Positions 1-13,000 of a stretch of 64,000 bases of DNA are shown in pieces (the first letter of the stretch is position 1; each line of letters starts with the position of its first letter). The stretch lies in contig JAKNDB010000110.1 of NCBI GenBank assembly GCA_024305405.1, positions 2,976,001-3,040,000 on the forward strand, in the 5' to 3' direction. Position numbers and translations under genes: made by a program. The stretch comes from Dirofilaria immitis (Eukaryota; Nematoda; Chromadorea; Rhabditida; Onchocercidae). Under the pieces are notes generated by a model. The model had not been told where the DNA came from and searched no databases. It worked only from the letters and a program-made list of their open reading frames with translations.

Positions 1-58
1 ATATAAACCATAAGATTTATTTGACAGAGATGAAAACAAAAAAAAAGATGCCTGATAC

Positions 59-447
59 AAAAACGATGCAAACGGTCGATGTAAAAAGCCACTCATTTGC
101 GATCGCATAAATAGATGACAGGGGTAGCACGATAATTCCAAGGCATAAATCACTGAAGGCAAGATTGGCAACCTATAAATATTACATCTATGACCTATGA
201 GAACTTCTCGTTCTGAATTATAATGAAAAATTCGATAAAGGAAAGAATACCAGTAAATTAGGTACAGTTTGAAGATGTGGATTTTTATAGAGTACCACAA
301 ATACAAGTATGTTGGCAACAATGGTCCAAATAACCAATAGCGCAAGTGCGCCCCTTTAAAATATTGAGGAATATATCGATATGAATCTCTTGCATATTTC
401 ATCATAGCATTAATCCTGAAATTAATTGGATAGATATTTTTCTCCAT
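59..447 (-). CDS. Rhodopsin-family (biogenic-amine-like) GPCR, N-terminal part, truncated by window edge
   Basis: Reading leftwards, the frame opens at ATG 447-445 with a short extracellular N-terminus. A first membrane helix follows, with the class A pattern IVANILVFVVLYKNPHLQTV, in an exon ending at 251 before a GT donor. After a 78-base intron (173-250) an exon at 172-59 continues in phase with ANLAFSDLCLGI (helix 2, with the conserved L-A-x-x-D), then LPLSSIYAI, then EWLFTSTVCIVF, which carries the extracellular-loop Trp and the helix 3 Cys. The next exon lies outside the window. The pattern resembles dopamine/serotonin/tyramine-type receptors, but the ligand cannot be deduced without helices 3-7. 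The N-terminal segment and helix 1 join in frame only if the CCCC run at 351-354 is one base too short; otherwise an acceptor at about 354 must be used. The GPCR assignment is strong; the subfamily is inferred. Confidence 0.8.
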
Positions 448-3186
448 CGTTGTCTAACAATCCATGTCGCAAACATAAATCAGTTATCATTAAGCTAAAT
501 TTTTTAGCACACTTCGACTAACATCTAATGTGCATGAAGAAATCAATGGCAAAGAATCACAAGTAGTTATGTCCGAATCATAAGTGCTAATGTAAAAAGC
601 TTTCATAATGCTTGAGATGTAAGAAATGAAGACAGATAATACTAATTTATTTGTCTGCAAAAAGAACTTCAATATAATTTTTTTCTTTAGAAGAATTTTC
701 TTTACAATTATTCTTTAGCAAAGAACGAACTTTTTGAACAATTGACATAACCATAGTTCAAAATTGAAACAGATCTGTAGATACTGTGTATTCAACAGAC
801 AAAATTCTAGATTTTCGCATTGATATTCTTTGTGAAAAAAAAATGATGTCATCTTTGAATTGATGATTATAAATATTCGTCTTTTTATTATTGCCATTTC
901 TTTCAAGTATAAAAAAAAAAAAAACAATCAATTTCATAAGCCTTCTGAAATTCTGATTAATATTGTTAATTCAGAATGATTGTGAGGCCAGCAAAGATGA
1001 TGAAGTGATGTGATTGCTTTTAATGATACAGAAATATTTCATTATTTATTGATGCTAAATTGTCCTTCAATATGATTTCTTCATAATTCCACTCATTTTT
1101 TTTTCTCTTCCATTATTCGAATGATATGTGAAGGATTCAAAATTGTGACGATTTTTCATAGAAGCTAACAAAATAACTGGATGACGACATCTGCTGGTTC
1201 AGTTGCAACATCAAAGCTGAACCATTTGCTTATATGTTAAAAGACGTTGATAATCCTGCATACCACTGATACGGGAACAACTTTGTGAAAGTTTGTAAAT
1301 ACGTGAATACTGCACTGATCTTCCGATCTATTTCGCCTACTTGTTTGTCTTGCAACAATCTTCTACACTAAACAGTTTCCCAAATGCAATTAGCATAAAA
1401 GGATAGAGGAAGAAGGGAAAGAAAAAGTTTTGGAAAAAACTTCATGCTACTATTATCAAATACTAAAATAATGGAATTTCTTCTCTCTCTATTAATCTCT
1501 TACATCAAAATTTCCATAACCCATTTTTAAGTAAAAGTGAAGATTCGGATTTAATGCTCAGTTGAACGCAATTTACATTTTACAAATGTGTCAGTAGTAC
1601 ATGTTAGGATGGGATGCATAAATTGCTGATGAGAAGCCAGCTTTTAAAACTGCAGCAATTTCATAATTATCGGGGTTCGACATTGAAGGCAGGATATGCC
1701 TTGCTGTTGCATTATTGATATTTTTAAGGAAAGAATGAAACTACTTCATTGATGTCCCATCCTCTTAGCAATAAGATGCCGCGAGATTCTCGCACCGAAT
1801 CATCCGAAGCGGTATGCAAGCAATATATAATAATCAAGATACTGTCTCGTTTCTTCACCTATCTCTTTCATCTTCTTTTTATGTTTTTCCTGTATCTTTT
1901 CTTAGCTTCTAAATAAGATTAAGCTTCAGATCTTCAGTAAATGAATATGCAGATACATCTCCCGACTGATTTGCCACATCCAAAACCAAAGCATAATATA
2001 CCGGAGCAGCTAATTGTAAGATGGATTTGAACCGCACGGAACAGCAATCCATCTATGTGAATCATAGTTGTATTTGTTTTGGATTTGCATTCCCAAATTT
2101 ACAGATATCTTACAAGATAGCGTTACATCATCTATATCCAAATTGGAGAGAAAAAAATATACATATATTTTATGAGAAGTGTGAATGATATTGCATGATA
2201 GCTATCCTGTAAACAATCCTGCCAATCTATTTTCTGTAATCGATGTGCTTTGTTATGACATTCACTGAAAAGTCTAGTTTAATAATATATCATCTGTTCA
2301 TGTTAATTGTCAGTTTTTTTTTTGTTGATAACTGTCAAGAGTAAGAAAGGATATGTGCCAGCACAGGTGCGTGAGTCGATTCTTTCCAAGTATAAAATAG
2401 AATCCTTAACAGATTTCGACGAATCTCTCGAACTATATTGAAAAATAACGATGAAAATAATTACAGATACATGCATGCATGAATATGTTATGGGCAGATG
2501 GAATACAAAATTCATTAAAGTCCAATTAGGCTCAATGTTTGCTACAAATAATGCTGAGGATGATGAGTGAGTGACATATGTGCATGCAATTCAGATGTAC
2601 TAAAAGCAAAATATGAAAAAGAAGAAAGCAATCCTTCTATTTATGATGCTTTCCAATTTCTTTCTACTGTTTTTTGTCCACATTCTCCTTTATTTCCAAA
2701 ATGAAATTATCCAACAAATGAAAATAAATATGATTGTAATTAAAAAATTGAAACAAATCTAACCAAACTGATTTCTAATGCAAGGCTTCCAACTTATGCA
2801 ATAGATTCTGTCAGATTCCAAAAACAGCTATTGTTCGCTTCAACGCAGAATACAAGAAATGTATTTGCTGACTTACTGTTGGGACAAATAACTTTGGATC
2901 CAGAAATTCTCATAAAATAACGCTATATCTCAACTTTTTGTGGTTATTTCTTAATTCATTACCTAACAAAATATAATAATTGAAAAAAAAATGCTATCAT
3001 ATACTAACGAACCTTTTAATTTGCAGAAATAAATAACGGAAAAATATCGAAATTTTATGACTAATATTTGAAGAACAGAAAATTTTAAAATTTATAAGAA
3101 AATAAACATTACTGCAGTTAGGGATCGCAGAAAATATAAATATGAACACCATCATAAATTATAATTACAGATTTATTCTATCCATT

Positions 3187-3239
3187 TCTCTCTCTTTCTC
3201 TCTCTCTCTCCCTCTCTCCCTCTCTACATATATATATAT
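3187..3239. repeat. CT-rich tract followed by short AT run
   Basis: Imperfect (CT)n pyrimidine tract (about 3187-3225) followed by (TA)n to 3239. It is a simple repeat lying in intergenic DNA. Confidence 0.9.
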
Positions 3240-4069
3240 GTAGTAAATTCAAATAACGATACTGCAGCTGTGATCCTCCAATATTTTTCGCTTCATTAGT
3301 TTTTAGGAAAAGTTTGGTAAATTTCACGTGTTTTAGTAGTTGGGAACATATATTACGGCCTTTTTACAGTACTTGATGAGGTTCATAATAAGATAAATTG
3401 AAAATCTTATACTATATATAAGTTCAGTAATAGAATATGCAAAAAGTAAATCCAACTAGGTAAGTTTTGCTAACTTCTTTGATTGAGATGAAAAGAAGAA
3501 TTCAAATGAAAAGTGCGATGGAAAGAGAGATATCTGCATTTTCTTTTTTTATCTGTAGATTGAATTAGTTATTGTTTTTCAAGCGAAAATAAAAATGCTG
3601 GATGCGATGCAAAATTGGGATGATAATGTGATAACTATGATATCCGTAATTTTTGAAAAAGCATTAGATTATTCTTTACGGCCAAATCAAGCGTCGAGAT
3701 TGCTTAATGGGTTAGCAGTTACTATAAACAAAGTGTTGCTGGAACATTAATAAACAATAGAAAAAAATTGATTGAAACAGATTACAATGGTGATTGATGC
3801 TTCAGATCGAGATATATTACTGGAAAATATTTTTTAGAAATCGTGTATTATTAAAAATTGATGTTTCATATTCTTCATGTTGTTACGTGCTTCCGTATCA
3901 GATCTCATCTTGAATTTCTTGACAGATCATTGAATCCTACAACTAAATCTAGTTTAACTAATTTTCTCATTTTCTTTCTTGGCTAAATTGCTTTTTTTCA
4001 TTTTTTTTTAAATTAGAAGTAGAAATAAAACTAGTGAGAAGTTTTTCACAAATGATAGATCACGCAGAA

Positions 4070-4131
4070 TGATATCATTGGTGATAATTCCTCTTTCCAC
4101 TGATATCATTGGTGATAATTCCTCTTTCCAC
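4070..4131. repeat. Perfect 31-bp tandem duplication
   Basis: A 31-base unit beginning TGATATCATTGG and ending CTCTTTCCAC occurs twice back to back (4070-4100 and 4101-4131). It is followed by a partial third start, TGATATCA. The two copies are identical. Confidence 0.9.
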
Positions 4132-4410
4132 TGATATCACATGTTAACAAATAATTTCATAGATTTATGCCTATAAAAGAAATGGCTAATATGGAACTAA
4201 TTTATTTTAATTAAATCATTCATAATAAAAAAAAAACGACAATTATTCTATAGTAATGGAAAGAACGATTTCTTTGCTTTATAGTAATTAATTATTGCAA
4301 TAGATAGAAAACATTTCTCTTCAGCTTTATAAGTAAAAAAAAATTGGATGAATTGATTGTATGAAAAGACAGACCTTCGATCTGACCTGTAATATTCCAA
4401 TGTGTATAAA

Positions 4411-4436
4411 AACACACACATGCACACATATACATA

Positions 4437-4499
<63 letters not shown>

Positions 4500-4521
4500 A
4501 TATGTATATATATATATATAG
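4411..4521. repeat. CA/TG microsatellite with AT tail
   Basis: Interrupted ACAC/ACAT repeats lead into a pure (AC)n stretch to about 4494, followed by TATGTATATATATATATA to about 4520. Open frames rich in Cys/Val or Tyr across it are repeat artefacts. Confidence 0.95.
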
Positions 4522-6093
4522 ATAATATGCAAATTCATAGCATATGTTGCGAATGACAAACAACAGTAATGAATATGAAAGTGATATTTATTGAATACGA
4601 CATCAGGCACATCTCTTAAGTAAAATTACTCGGACATATCCATTCCAAGAATTTTTAAGACGCATACACAAAGTAGCGAAATTAATTCCTTGGAAGCGTC
4701 GTCGTATCTCGACGTAATTAGCTCTTCTTCTTTTCCTCCTGCCGTTTTCTTTCTTTCCTTCCGCCCTGATCTTTCTTCCTCTTTTCCTTTTTGGTTTATA
4801 TTAGAAAAGAGTGGTACACTAAGAAGTTAAATTTAAAAAAAGAAGCAGAAGTGATCAATTTATGAAGTTATCTAAAATTAATAAGGTTCGAAATATTATT
4901 AATAGTTTGTTTAATATTGATGAAGCATAAAAATTTAAGCCGAATTACGAATTATAAACTTTGAAATTGATGAATATTTCTCATTTTCCAAATATTTAAA
5001 AATCTTTAATTTTTTTTTTTTTTTAAATAATAATAATAATAAATAGCTTAAATTTAAACGAAATTTTTTAACATTTAATTTTAACATTTAACATTTTATT
5101 TCATTCAATTTCCGCTAAAATATTCATTAAATTAGCAACATCAATAAGATCAACAAAGAGAGATGATGAATATATCGGCAAGATAATGTTCAGCAATTGA
5201 AATATTTATAGATTTCCTGAATAAGCCATACTACAATGCTTCTTCATTCATTTATAGAAACTAAATAGCTAGTGTAATGATATGATAGTGCCATATCACC
5301 TCAATTTGCTTAACTTTTAATCTTTATCAGTTTTATTGATAGTATTTGAGTCTCATTATCTACTGATATATAAAAGAGTCAATCTTGAGATATAATGAAG
5401 TTGTGTTTTTTATTTTGTGTGTCCAAACTGTTTTCTGTTACTTCTATATTAGCCCTTAAAATTTTATTTCGAGTTTTTTTGAGTATTTAGCCTTACGTAA
5501 ATTCAGAAAGAAAGGGATGGAGAAGAGACATTTTTATTTTTCACATTCTGTTTTAGAAAAAAATGAAATTAATTTTTCTTAAAATTTTTGATTCATAATT
5601 CATTTGCCGTGTTGAATTCATACGCTACATAGATGTGCTCATGTATAAATATACCGTAGGCTCTAAAGTATTTTTCAAATATCGCCGGTAGATTAAAGCT
5701 TTCACAACAATTTGATGTGCTAAATTGATACGGCACAAAAAATTGACTTTTTATAGGATGCATCGGTTGGAACGAATTAATCAATTGACACATTTGCAAA
5801 AGGGATTAGAAATTTTCATATTGCAACATATTTTTATTTCCGGCTGTTGTAGAATTCAATAGAACGGGGAAATCCGTTGAGTTACGTCGTCATGTATATG
5901 TTGTAAGAGAAGTGAATTCCTATTGCGAGTGGGATGCAAGCAGTTTTGCAAGACATTGATATCCCAGAAAAGTGGTGTTCTTGAGTATGCGAGGTCGACA
6001 GTAGAATTGATAAATCTGGCATGCACTAACATTTTAATGCCATCACATAGAATATGCTAATGCTGAGTGGCTTCATTTGCTGTATTTTTACAG

Positions 6094-8914
6094 ATGACTG
6101 TCTATCTAGCCGTAGATTCATCCTTATCAATGCGATTAACCGTTGATGAGAATAACGAAATATCAAGGAGGGCGATTGCATGTCAGCTGGCTTTACAGAC
6201 TATCGAAAAAGTTCAAGCCTTGGATTTGAATCGTAAGATTAAATTGGTCTGTTTAATTTATTCCAGATTTCTTTCATATTTGAATTTATTTTAAATAGCT
6301 TCTTTTAAATTCTGTTTAAGTTGTTCATGTTCTGTAAAGATTGAAGGTATGAGTTTAAAGACAGCAAAGAAAGTATTATTGGCTGGCTCTTTCATTGTTG
6401 CTCGCTAACGTCTGGGTACGAAATCTTTTCAAATAATTCAAAATAAGAGGGAAGTGAATGTAAAAGGATATGGAGCAGTTAAATTTCAGATTGATTTCTC
6501 ACACAATTCAAAAATTATACCATGTGATATACGGAACATTGAAGATGCTGAAAAAGTTTAAATTGGTCTGTGTTTTACTTAGGTTTTTGCACGACGCTCA
6601 GTGGTTCTTTCTTGTGTTTGTCTGGGCCAGAGATTTGTGCCGAAATTCTAAGACTTTATTTAGTTTCGAGTGGGATGGAGTATTTGAAATTTGCTAAATT
6701 ACTCGAGCTCCAAATCAGTATTAAATCCTTTGTCATTTTTGCCTGAACTGCAGACTCTTTATCGTTTGGCACATATTCTTGGGAATTTCTTGTGTTTATA
6801 TATAAATTGGAGATTATATATTATTTCAGCAAATTGATGAGAATCTTGCAGCATAAGTGTATCCGCCTCAGCTGATCTAATCTCGCTATTTTTACTTGTA
6901 AAGATGGAAAATGACGATGAAACTAGTATTCTTCTAGTATTCACGGATGCATGTACTTTCACTCCGGTAGGTAAGCTTTTTCATTTTTATTCGTCTGGTT
7001 TGGTAGCTTTAGGCGCTTAACTTTGCATGAGTTTTCAATGACTGGAATTTTCGTTATTTAAGGAAGAGGTGAACTTGACACATCTACCGAACTGTACTGT
7101 CAAATTTGTTTGTGTTCTGGATGAAGCTTTAACAGACGAAAATCAGATTGCGCGATTATGGGCTATTTCGTGTACATTTAAATATTTCTTTTTCGTTGCT
7201 GTATACAGGCGTTCTTTGAATAGCTGATAGCATCTGCGGTGCCGAAATGAATGAGTATGGAGAATACGAATTAGTTTTTAAGTTATCCATTTCCCACCAT
7301 ATTTTATTGGTATCAAATTGTTTTAGTGCAGACGGAAGGTTTCAAAGAAGAATTTGAGTTTGAAGACAGTCGACCTTGGATGCCATATTTCATGTCCGAT
7401 TATAATACTGTAGACAGTTTCAGTGACGCTCTCGCAAAGATTTATGTCCTGTACCAACATTTTTGTTAAAATGTGGTTTATTAAAAGCATATTTCAAGGT
7501 ACATTGTCTTAGAGATTGCCTGATATCTAAATTTTTGTTTTTTCTTTTTTTTCTATCTCTAAATCTAAACAGTAATGCTGGTTGTTGTTGATTTCAATTA
7601 AGCTTTTCAAGTTTCAGACGCTACCATCGGTAGACAATGATGGCTGGAGCACAGTCATTGAAGTAATTGGTTTTGTTCCTATAAATCATTTGACGAATAT
7701 GCCAACCTTTCGACATCATTTCCTTATTTCACAGTTAGGTATGTTCTCATGCCAATTTCACTAGCATCTCAAAAGTCTTGAGAAGTCGTTAAACATATCA
7801 TTTTAGGAAGTGAAGATGTGTTAAATATATTGTGCACTGCACTACGCTTAGAAGAAAGCGTAGCTATCTGTCGCGTGAATAAAAATCTCTATGGCGCATT
7901 GTGCCATATTAGGTAATTTTTGGATAGTTTTTTGTATTAATTTTTAAAAAACGAAAGATATAAATATGAATATATGCCAAAATAATGATTCTTTGACAGT
8001 ATTATTTGATTTTTGAATATCAAATTATTTTGATTCAGTGCAAAAGAAGAAGATCCATCGATTTATCGGCTTTCAATTGTTTTGTTTCCTCCTGGTCCAA
8101 TGCCAGTTTCCTGGTTGCCTCCATTCACCACAATGTCATCTCAGGTTGTTTCACCAGTTTTATAAAATTATCTCATATCGGACATTTTGTTTTATAACTT
8201 CTCACCTTACTTACTATGATTGCCTTGTGAATTATCCTTTCCATCTTCATTATTCTCTTCAGAAAAGATAGTTTTTACCCAAAAAGAGCAGTTTTAGTTT
8301 TTGGAATTTTTATTTCAGGTGATACATTTCATAATTTGCAGAGCGTTGTGGATGCTGGAAACGAAGAGCAGTCGTTCTGTATCAGAAGTGATGGCCTTTC
8401 TAGGCCCTCCTATTCCTCACTGCAAAGGACTTGTTGGTATGAGGTTCACGGGTTGCAAAGTGACATCCAGAAAATTGCTCGATTGTTGAAGAAGATTCCT
8501 GATAGGACATTCTTATTTTATTCGGTATCAACGAATATCTTTGCATATGCAGCATTCTATCATACACACTTCATTATTTATAATTATATTGGTCATTTTT
8601 TCAGGAATTAAATAGGATACATGCTTACTGTTGTGCTATCGGTGCTGAAGATGTTTTGGAAAAGTTAATTCAGGTTTTACATGAAGAGAGCTCGGCACAA
8701 TCACCACTGATCATCAAACATTCCGTGTATACGAGTGATAAACTGAGGTAATTTTTGCGTTTTCAGTTTTTATAAGCGCTTCATTGATCAAGGGAAGCGA
8801 CGAAGTAAAAAATAAGAATTAGAAGTGATCGACTTAAATTCCGCAGTCATTCTTCATTTTTTTTTCAGGATGTACGGTTTGAAAAATTCAGCAGAAATTC
8901 AACCTTTGCAATGA
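6094..8914 (+). CDS. INTS14: Integrator complex subunit 14 (VWA-domain protein)
   Basis: INTS14 is a nuclear subunit of Integrator, which cleaves nascent RNAs and terminates paused transcription. It pairs with INTS13. The frame starts at ATG 6094 directly behind TTTTTACAG, a good trans-splice acceptor, with the VWA/MIDAS strand AVDSSLSMR; the next strand KIKLVCLIYS lies near 6233-6265. A later VWA strand ILLVFTDACTFTPV ends at 6970, and GRGEL opens the exon at 7063. Later exons: about 7330-7498 (LLKCGLL), 7618-7738, 7807-7912, 8039-8144 (VLFPPGPMPVSWLPPF, close to the human FEPGPEPLPWL), 8342-8524 (HGLQSDIQKIARLLKKIP), 8605-8747 (ELNRIHAYCC) and 8869-8914 (stop). Boundaries between 6265 and 6905 are unresolved. 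Frame changes occur at the AAA run 7436-7438 (one base short) and near TT 7075 (one base long). Family assignment is secure; the exact model is not. Confidence 0.88.
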
Positions 8915-9392
8915 AAATATAGAAGTGCACTTCTGATGATGTTCAATCTTTTTATTCTAAGACATCAATAATTTTCACCTGTGTTTGTCATTATGATTGT
9001 AAAGCAGTTGTTCGCTCGTATATAGTTTTGCCCTTTTTCATTTTTTCTTTCTTTTTTCTTTAGAATGTATTGTTTTATGTAATGATTGCATGCAATAATG
9101 AGAAAAATTGTGTTCTTGTATTGATTTTCCATTTTTCGATAGTTTTATCCGATGCCAATTATATTGGTTAAATTGTGGAATATTTAATCAGATATTATTT
9201 ATACAGTGTATTCGATATATTGTATAATATTTCACTACGTTTTAAATATGTTGACCGCTTAGCTGGTTGGTAATTGTATCATAATTTTACTTTGTATTTT
9301 CGTATTTTGATATATTTTTATAGTTTTGCACTGCGTTACTTAGAATGAATGTTTAAATTACGGAAAATCTTACTTGAAGTTTGATAAGTCTC

Positions 9393-9398
9393 AATAAA
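9393..9398 (+). promoter_or_regulatory. Poly(A) signal for INTS14
   Basis: AATAAA lies 479 bases beyond the INTS14 stop, followed by GT-rich sequence. It would give a 3' UTR of about 0.5 kb. The stretch 8915-10034 holds this 3' UTR and AT-rich spacer, with no further coding signal seen. Confidence 0.55.
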
Positions 9399-10034
9399 AA
9401 GACGTGGAATCATTCACTGATTCATTTTTAGATTTTGTTTCAGTTTATATATGTACAACATATTGTGTTTTTTAAATTATGATAAATTGTATTTCTCTTT
9501 TTACGAGTAAGCATTACTCTTTTATGAAGAATAAGGAAAGTTGGATTTCATTTTGATATATGTATGGTCATAAGCCAAGCATATTGCGGAATGTGAACTG
9601 CATCAAGAATAACTGTACTGGAGAATTGAATTAGTGCTCTATTATATGAGTTTTTTCAAATACGTGTCGGTGGGAAGCATGCGTGACATCGGTTTGATAT
9701 TTGGGGATTGTTGAATTACCTTAAATCATTACCTAAAGTATTGAGTCATTTTGTAACTTCATTCTTCCTGTTCTAAAGAATTTCTTACCTTTTTTCTAAT
9801 GAGATGGCTAGGAATTTTGTGATAGTAATTTGGCAGTGGCATATGATACGTTGCTCAATTTACCTAATATATCATGAAATTCTCAATTACTTCATCCCTA
9901 GTAAAGAGGAGAAATTGCCTATAGTGGGAATATATTGGGATTATGTATTGATGAGTTAGCGATTATTAATTTAAAAGACAATCTTCAGATGCTACCACAG
10001 CAATTGTTACGAGTGCTTAGGATATCAAAAGGTA

Positions 10035-13000
10035 ATGACACATGGAATGTTGAAATTGTTCGCTGCTGCTGCGTTCATGGTCTTTGCTGTCATCCTATTA
10101 TTATTTTCCGTTTTACCGAATTCAATTGAAGCAATTGGTAAATTCTATATTGATCGCTTATAACTTTTTCTGTAACTTGAAATGCATTTGGATGCGTTAA
10201 GTTTATTTGAACTTACTTCATTTACATTTCATTTGTTGTCAGTTAGAGAAATTGTTATCACAAGTTCTTGCGATTATTTTATTCTAGATGACAAAAATCA
10301 TATAGAATGGAGTTATTCAATAGTAATAGATGCCGGTTCCACGGGATCCCGTCTTTTCTCTACAAATACCGTTCCGTAAACGATCGGGAATTAATCGATG
10401 TAAAACCAGTTGTAGATAAATTATCATTACGTCCTGTTGTGAAAAAATCACTCCTGGATTGTCATCATTTCAAGATAAATCTGAGAATGCTGCTGGTACT
10501 TCACATATTTTTTCCGTTATCTGTTCTACATTGATATCAATATGGAATAATCTTATTTTTCGTAAATAATGGAAATGCAGAAAATAGATTTTTCAATTTT
10601 CTAAGCTTTAATTGAGAGAAATCATTTGGAAAATTTCAGAGTATATCAAGCCTCTCTTAGATTATGCAGTTGGGTTTATTCCGGTGAATAAGCATTTTTA
10701 TACATCCCTCTTCATATTTGCAACAGCCGGAATGCGTTTACTTCCTACAGAGTACTGAATTTCATTTCTTGTAATATGTTAAAAAAAAACTGCATGGAAT
10801 TTCCAGTATTTGAAAATTAAGAGTTGTTTATTAATTAGTTTTGAGCCTCCAAATCGACTTCATATTGCCGTATTAGTTTTTGTAAACAATTCAACTTATA
10901 TTTTATAATATATTTTTTTCAGAAAGCAGGATGAAATCTTACGAAATCTACGTCAAAATCTGCCTTTTCAAACGAGCGTACAAATCATTCCAGATCATAT
11001 CAAAGTTATCGAAGGGAAATGGGAAGGAATTTATTCCTGGATTGCTATAAATTATATTCTTGGCCGGTTAGTTGAGTTTTCTTCAATTTTTCTGTGAGGT
11101 AGTTTTTATTTATTCTTGATTCCTTATCGCCTTCTGTGCATATATTTGCTCCTATAAAATCCTCTTTTAGGTTTACTCATGATAGAACAGAATTCTCGCG
11201 GCAATCTACGGTGGGTATAGTAGATATGGGTGGCGCATCGGTACAGATTGCAGTTGAATTAAATTCAACAAGTGGTAGCGCTGATGAATCTGTGGAAAGT
11301 ATCAACTTGGGTTGTAAGGATAATGAGCAGTCATACAGGTTTTAAATGACTTCCTACTATATACGCTTTAGTTTGCTTTTCAATTCATTATCTGTAAAAA
11401 TTAAATTCACATATTTGCAGTTATCGACTCTTTGTGACAACATTTCTTGGTTATGGTGTAAATGAAGCTCTTCGAAAATATGAACAGAAATTAAGTGATG
11501 ACTTAGTCGTAGAAAACACTAGCAAGTCTTACATACGAGATCCATGCTTGCCAGTCAATCTGCTGAAAACAGTGAAAGTAAGGATGGTTCACAATTTAAT
11601 CGAAAAGTTAGTTTCTTTTGGTTTCGACTTACTCTGATTTATTGTATTAATTCAGAAGTAACGGAGTGTAAATTTCAATTATAACTAAGCCAAATACACC
11701 CTTAACTGAAATAAGTGTCGTGACAATATCAATATATTTTTGGCAATGGGAATTAAGTTTACTCGTGTGGCAAACAAAATCCTTGATTCCAAATTCATTG
11801 AACTTGGACGAATTCTTGAAAAGCTATTTGTTCATCCTGTTGATTGTGGAATAATTTTCCTCGCAAGAAGTATTTTATAAAATTAAATAAATGATGGCTG
11901 GTTGACGTCATCATTTATTTAATTAGACAAATATAATGGATAAGGCAAGTTCCCAACTTATGATCAGGCCTTATCGTGTACATGTCCCTGTATGCAGGGC
12001 GAGAAAAGGACACTAATAGCAACTTTTTTATTTCCGATCAGATCGTAAAAACTTTATTATCAATACTTTTTGAATCTGTTTCAAATGACTATAGTTTGAT
12101 TAATATTGAGTTCCTCATCAACTTCTCATATTGAGAGGATTAGCTTCGAAGATTTGGTTTTATAACTTTTGATCATTTATCGCTATTATTTTCGTCTTTT
12201 ATCATCATACTCGTAAAATTGTTTGATGGGATACTGCTGTTTGGATAAATACATTATTGATATTGTGATTTGTCTTAATTATTTTATGACCTGTTATGTA
12301 CTAAAATATTATTTAATTTAAAATAACTAGGAAATAACAAATAATAAGTCAAAAGAACGTGAAAGTGATGCGTAATAAAATATATCATATAGCCACATTT
12401 CTTAAGGATGTATCCCAATCTGAAATAAATTTGAATAATATAAAAGATATTTTTACTTTTGCATCAGTCTGATAGCTGTATAGCGTACCTTAAATAGTGT
12501 GGAATCTCTTTGCACTTCGTACTATCAAACTTATGCAAAAGGGTTAAATTTTTCAGGGTATCGGGGACTGGGATACTTGTATAAAGAATCTAACGTCTTT
12601 ATTGGCGACAGCAGTAGTGAATCCGGAATGTTATTCTCAAAAGTGTTTGTTTGGATTAGTTCGTTCCCTTCGATTTCTCTCTCAGAAATTGAACTATACG
12701 GCTTCAGTGAATATTGGTTTTCATTGGAAAATGTCTTATCCATGGGTGGAGAATATGATTTCAGTAAAACGGCATTGAAAGCACGTGAATTTTGTCGCAT
12801 GAGATGGTCAACGATACAAGTTGGTCGTGTTATACCATTATAATACATTTCTATAATTGAATTACAAAAATGTCTCGATTTCTTTTCTGCCGCTATTTCT
12901 TAAGTTCATAATTCCGCATCTAGTTCCGCATGATTCGAGTTTTCAGATTTCTCTGGTATGACAGAGAAAACTTTTAAATTTTCGGGATCCTTTGTTTGCT

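Larger units (their letters stand above)
448..6093. other. 5.6-kb intergenic region between divergent GPCR and INTS14 genes
   Basis: No exon with convincing coding character was found on either strand. Visible content is AT-rich sequence, a CT-rich tract (3187-3225), a tandem 31-bp duplication (4070-4131), a CA/TG microsatellite (4411-4494) with an adjacent AT run, and poly(T)/TAA runs near 5020. It must hold the upstream control regions of both flanking divergent genes. A 68-codon open frame on the minus strand at 5593-5799 has no recognisable domain and is not called. Confidence 0.6.

Noticed and set aside
2027..2040. Minus-strand GGTTCAAATCC, like a tRNA B box
   Set aside because: The flanks cannot form a T stem or acceptor stem and no A box lies at the right distance, so no tRNA is called.
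4248..4610. Cys/Val-rich minus-strand ORFs over the CA repeat
   Set aside because: Translations of a microsatellite; no coding character outside it. The same applies to 20008-20265 and 26196-26465.
12531..12848. 105-codon minus-strand ORF
   Set aside because: Exactly antisense to an ENTPD4-like exon whose sense frames carry the family motifs. The minus ORF 48726-49010 is likewise shadowed by MIOS exons.
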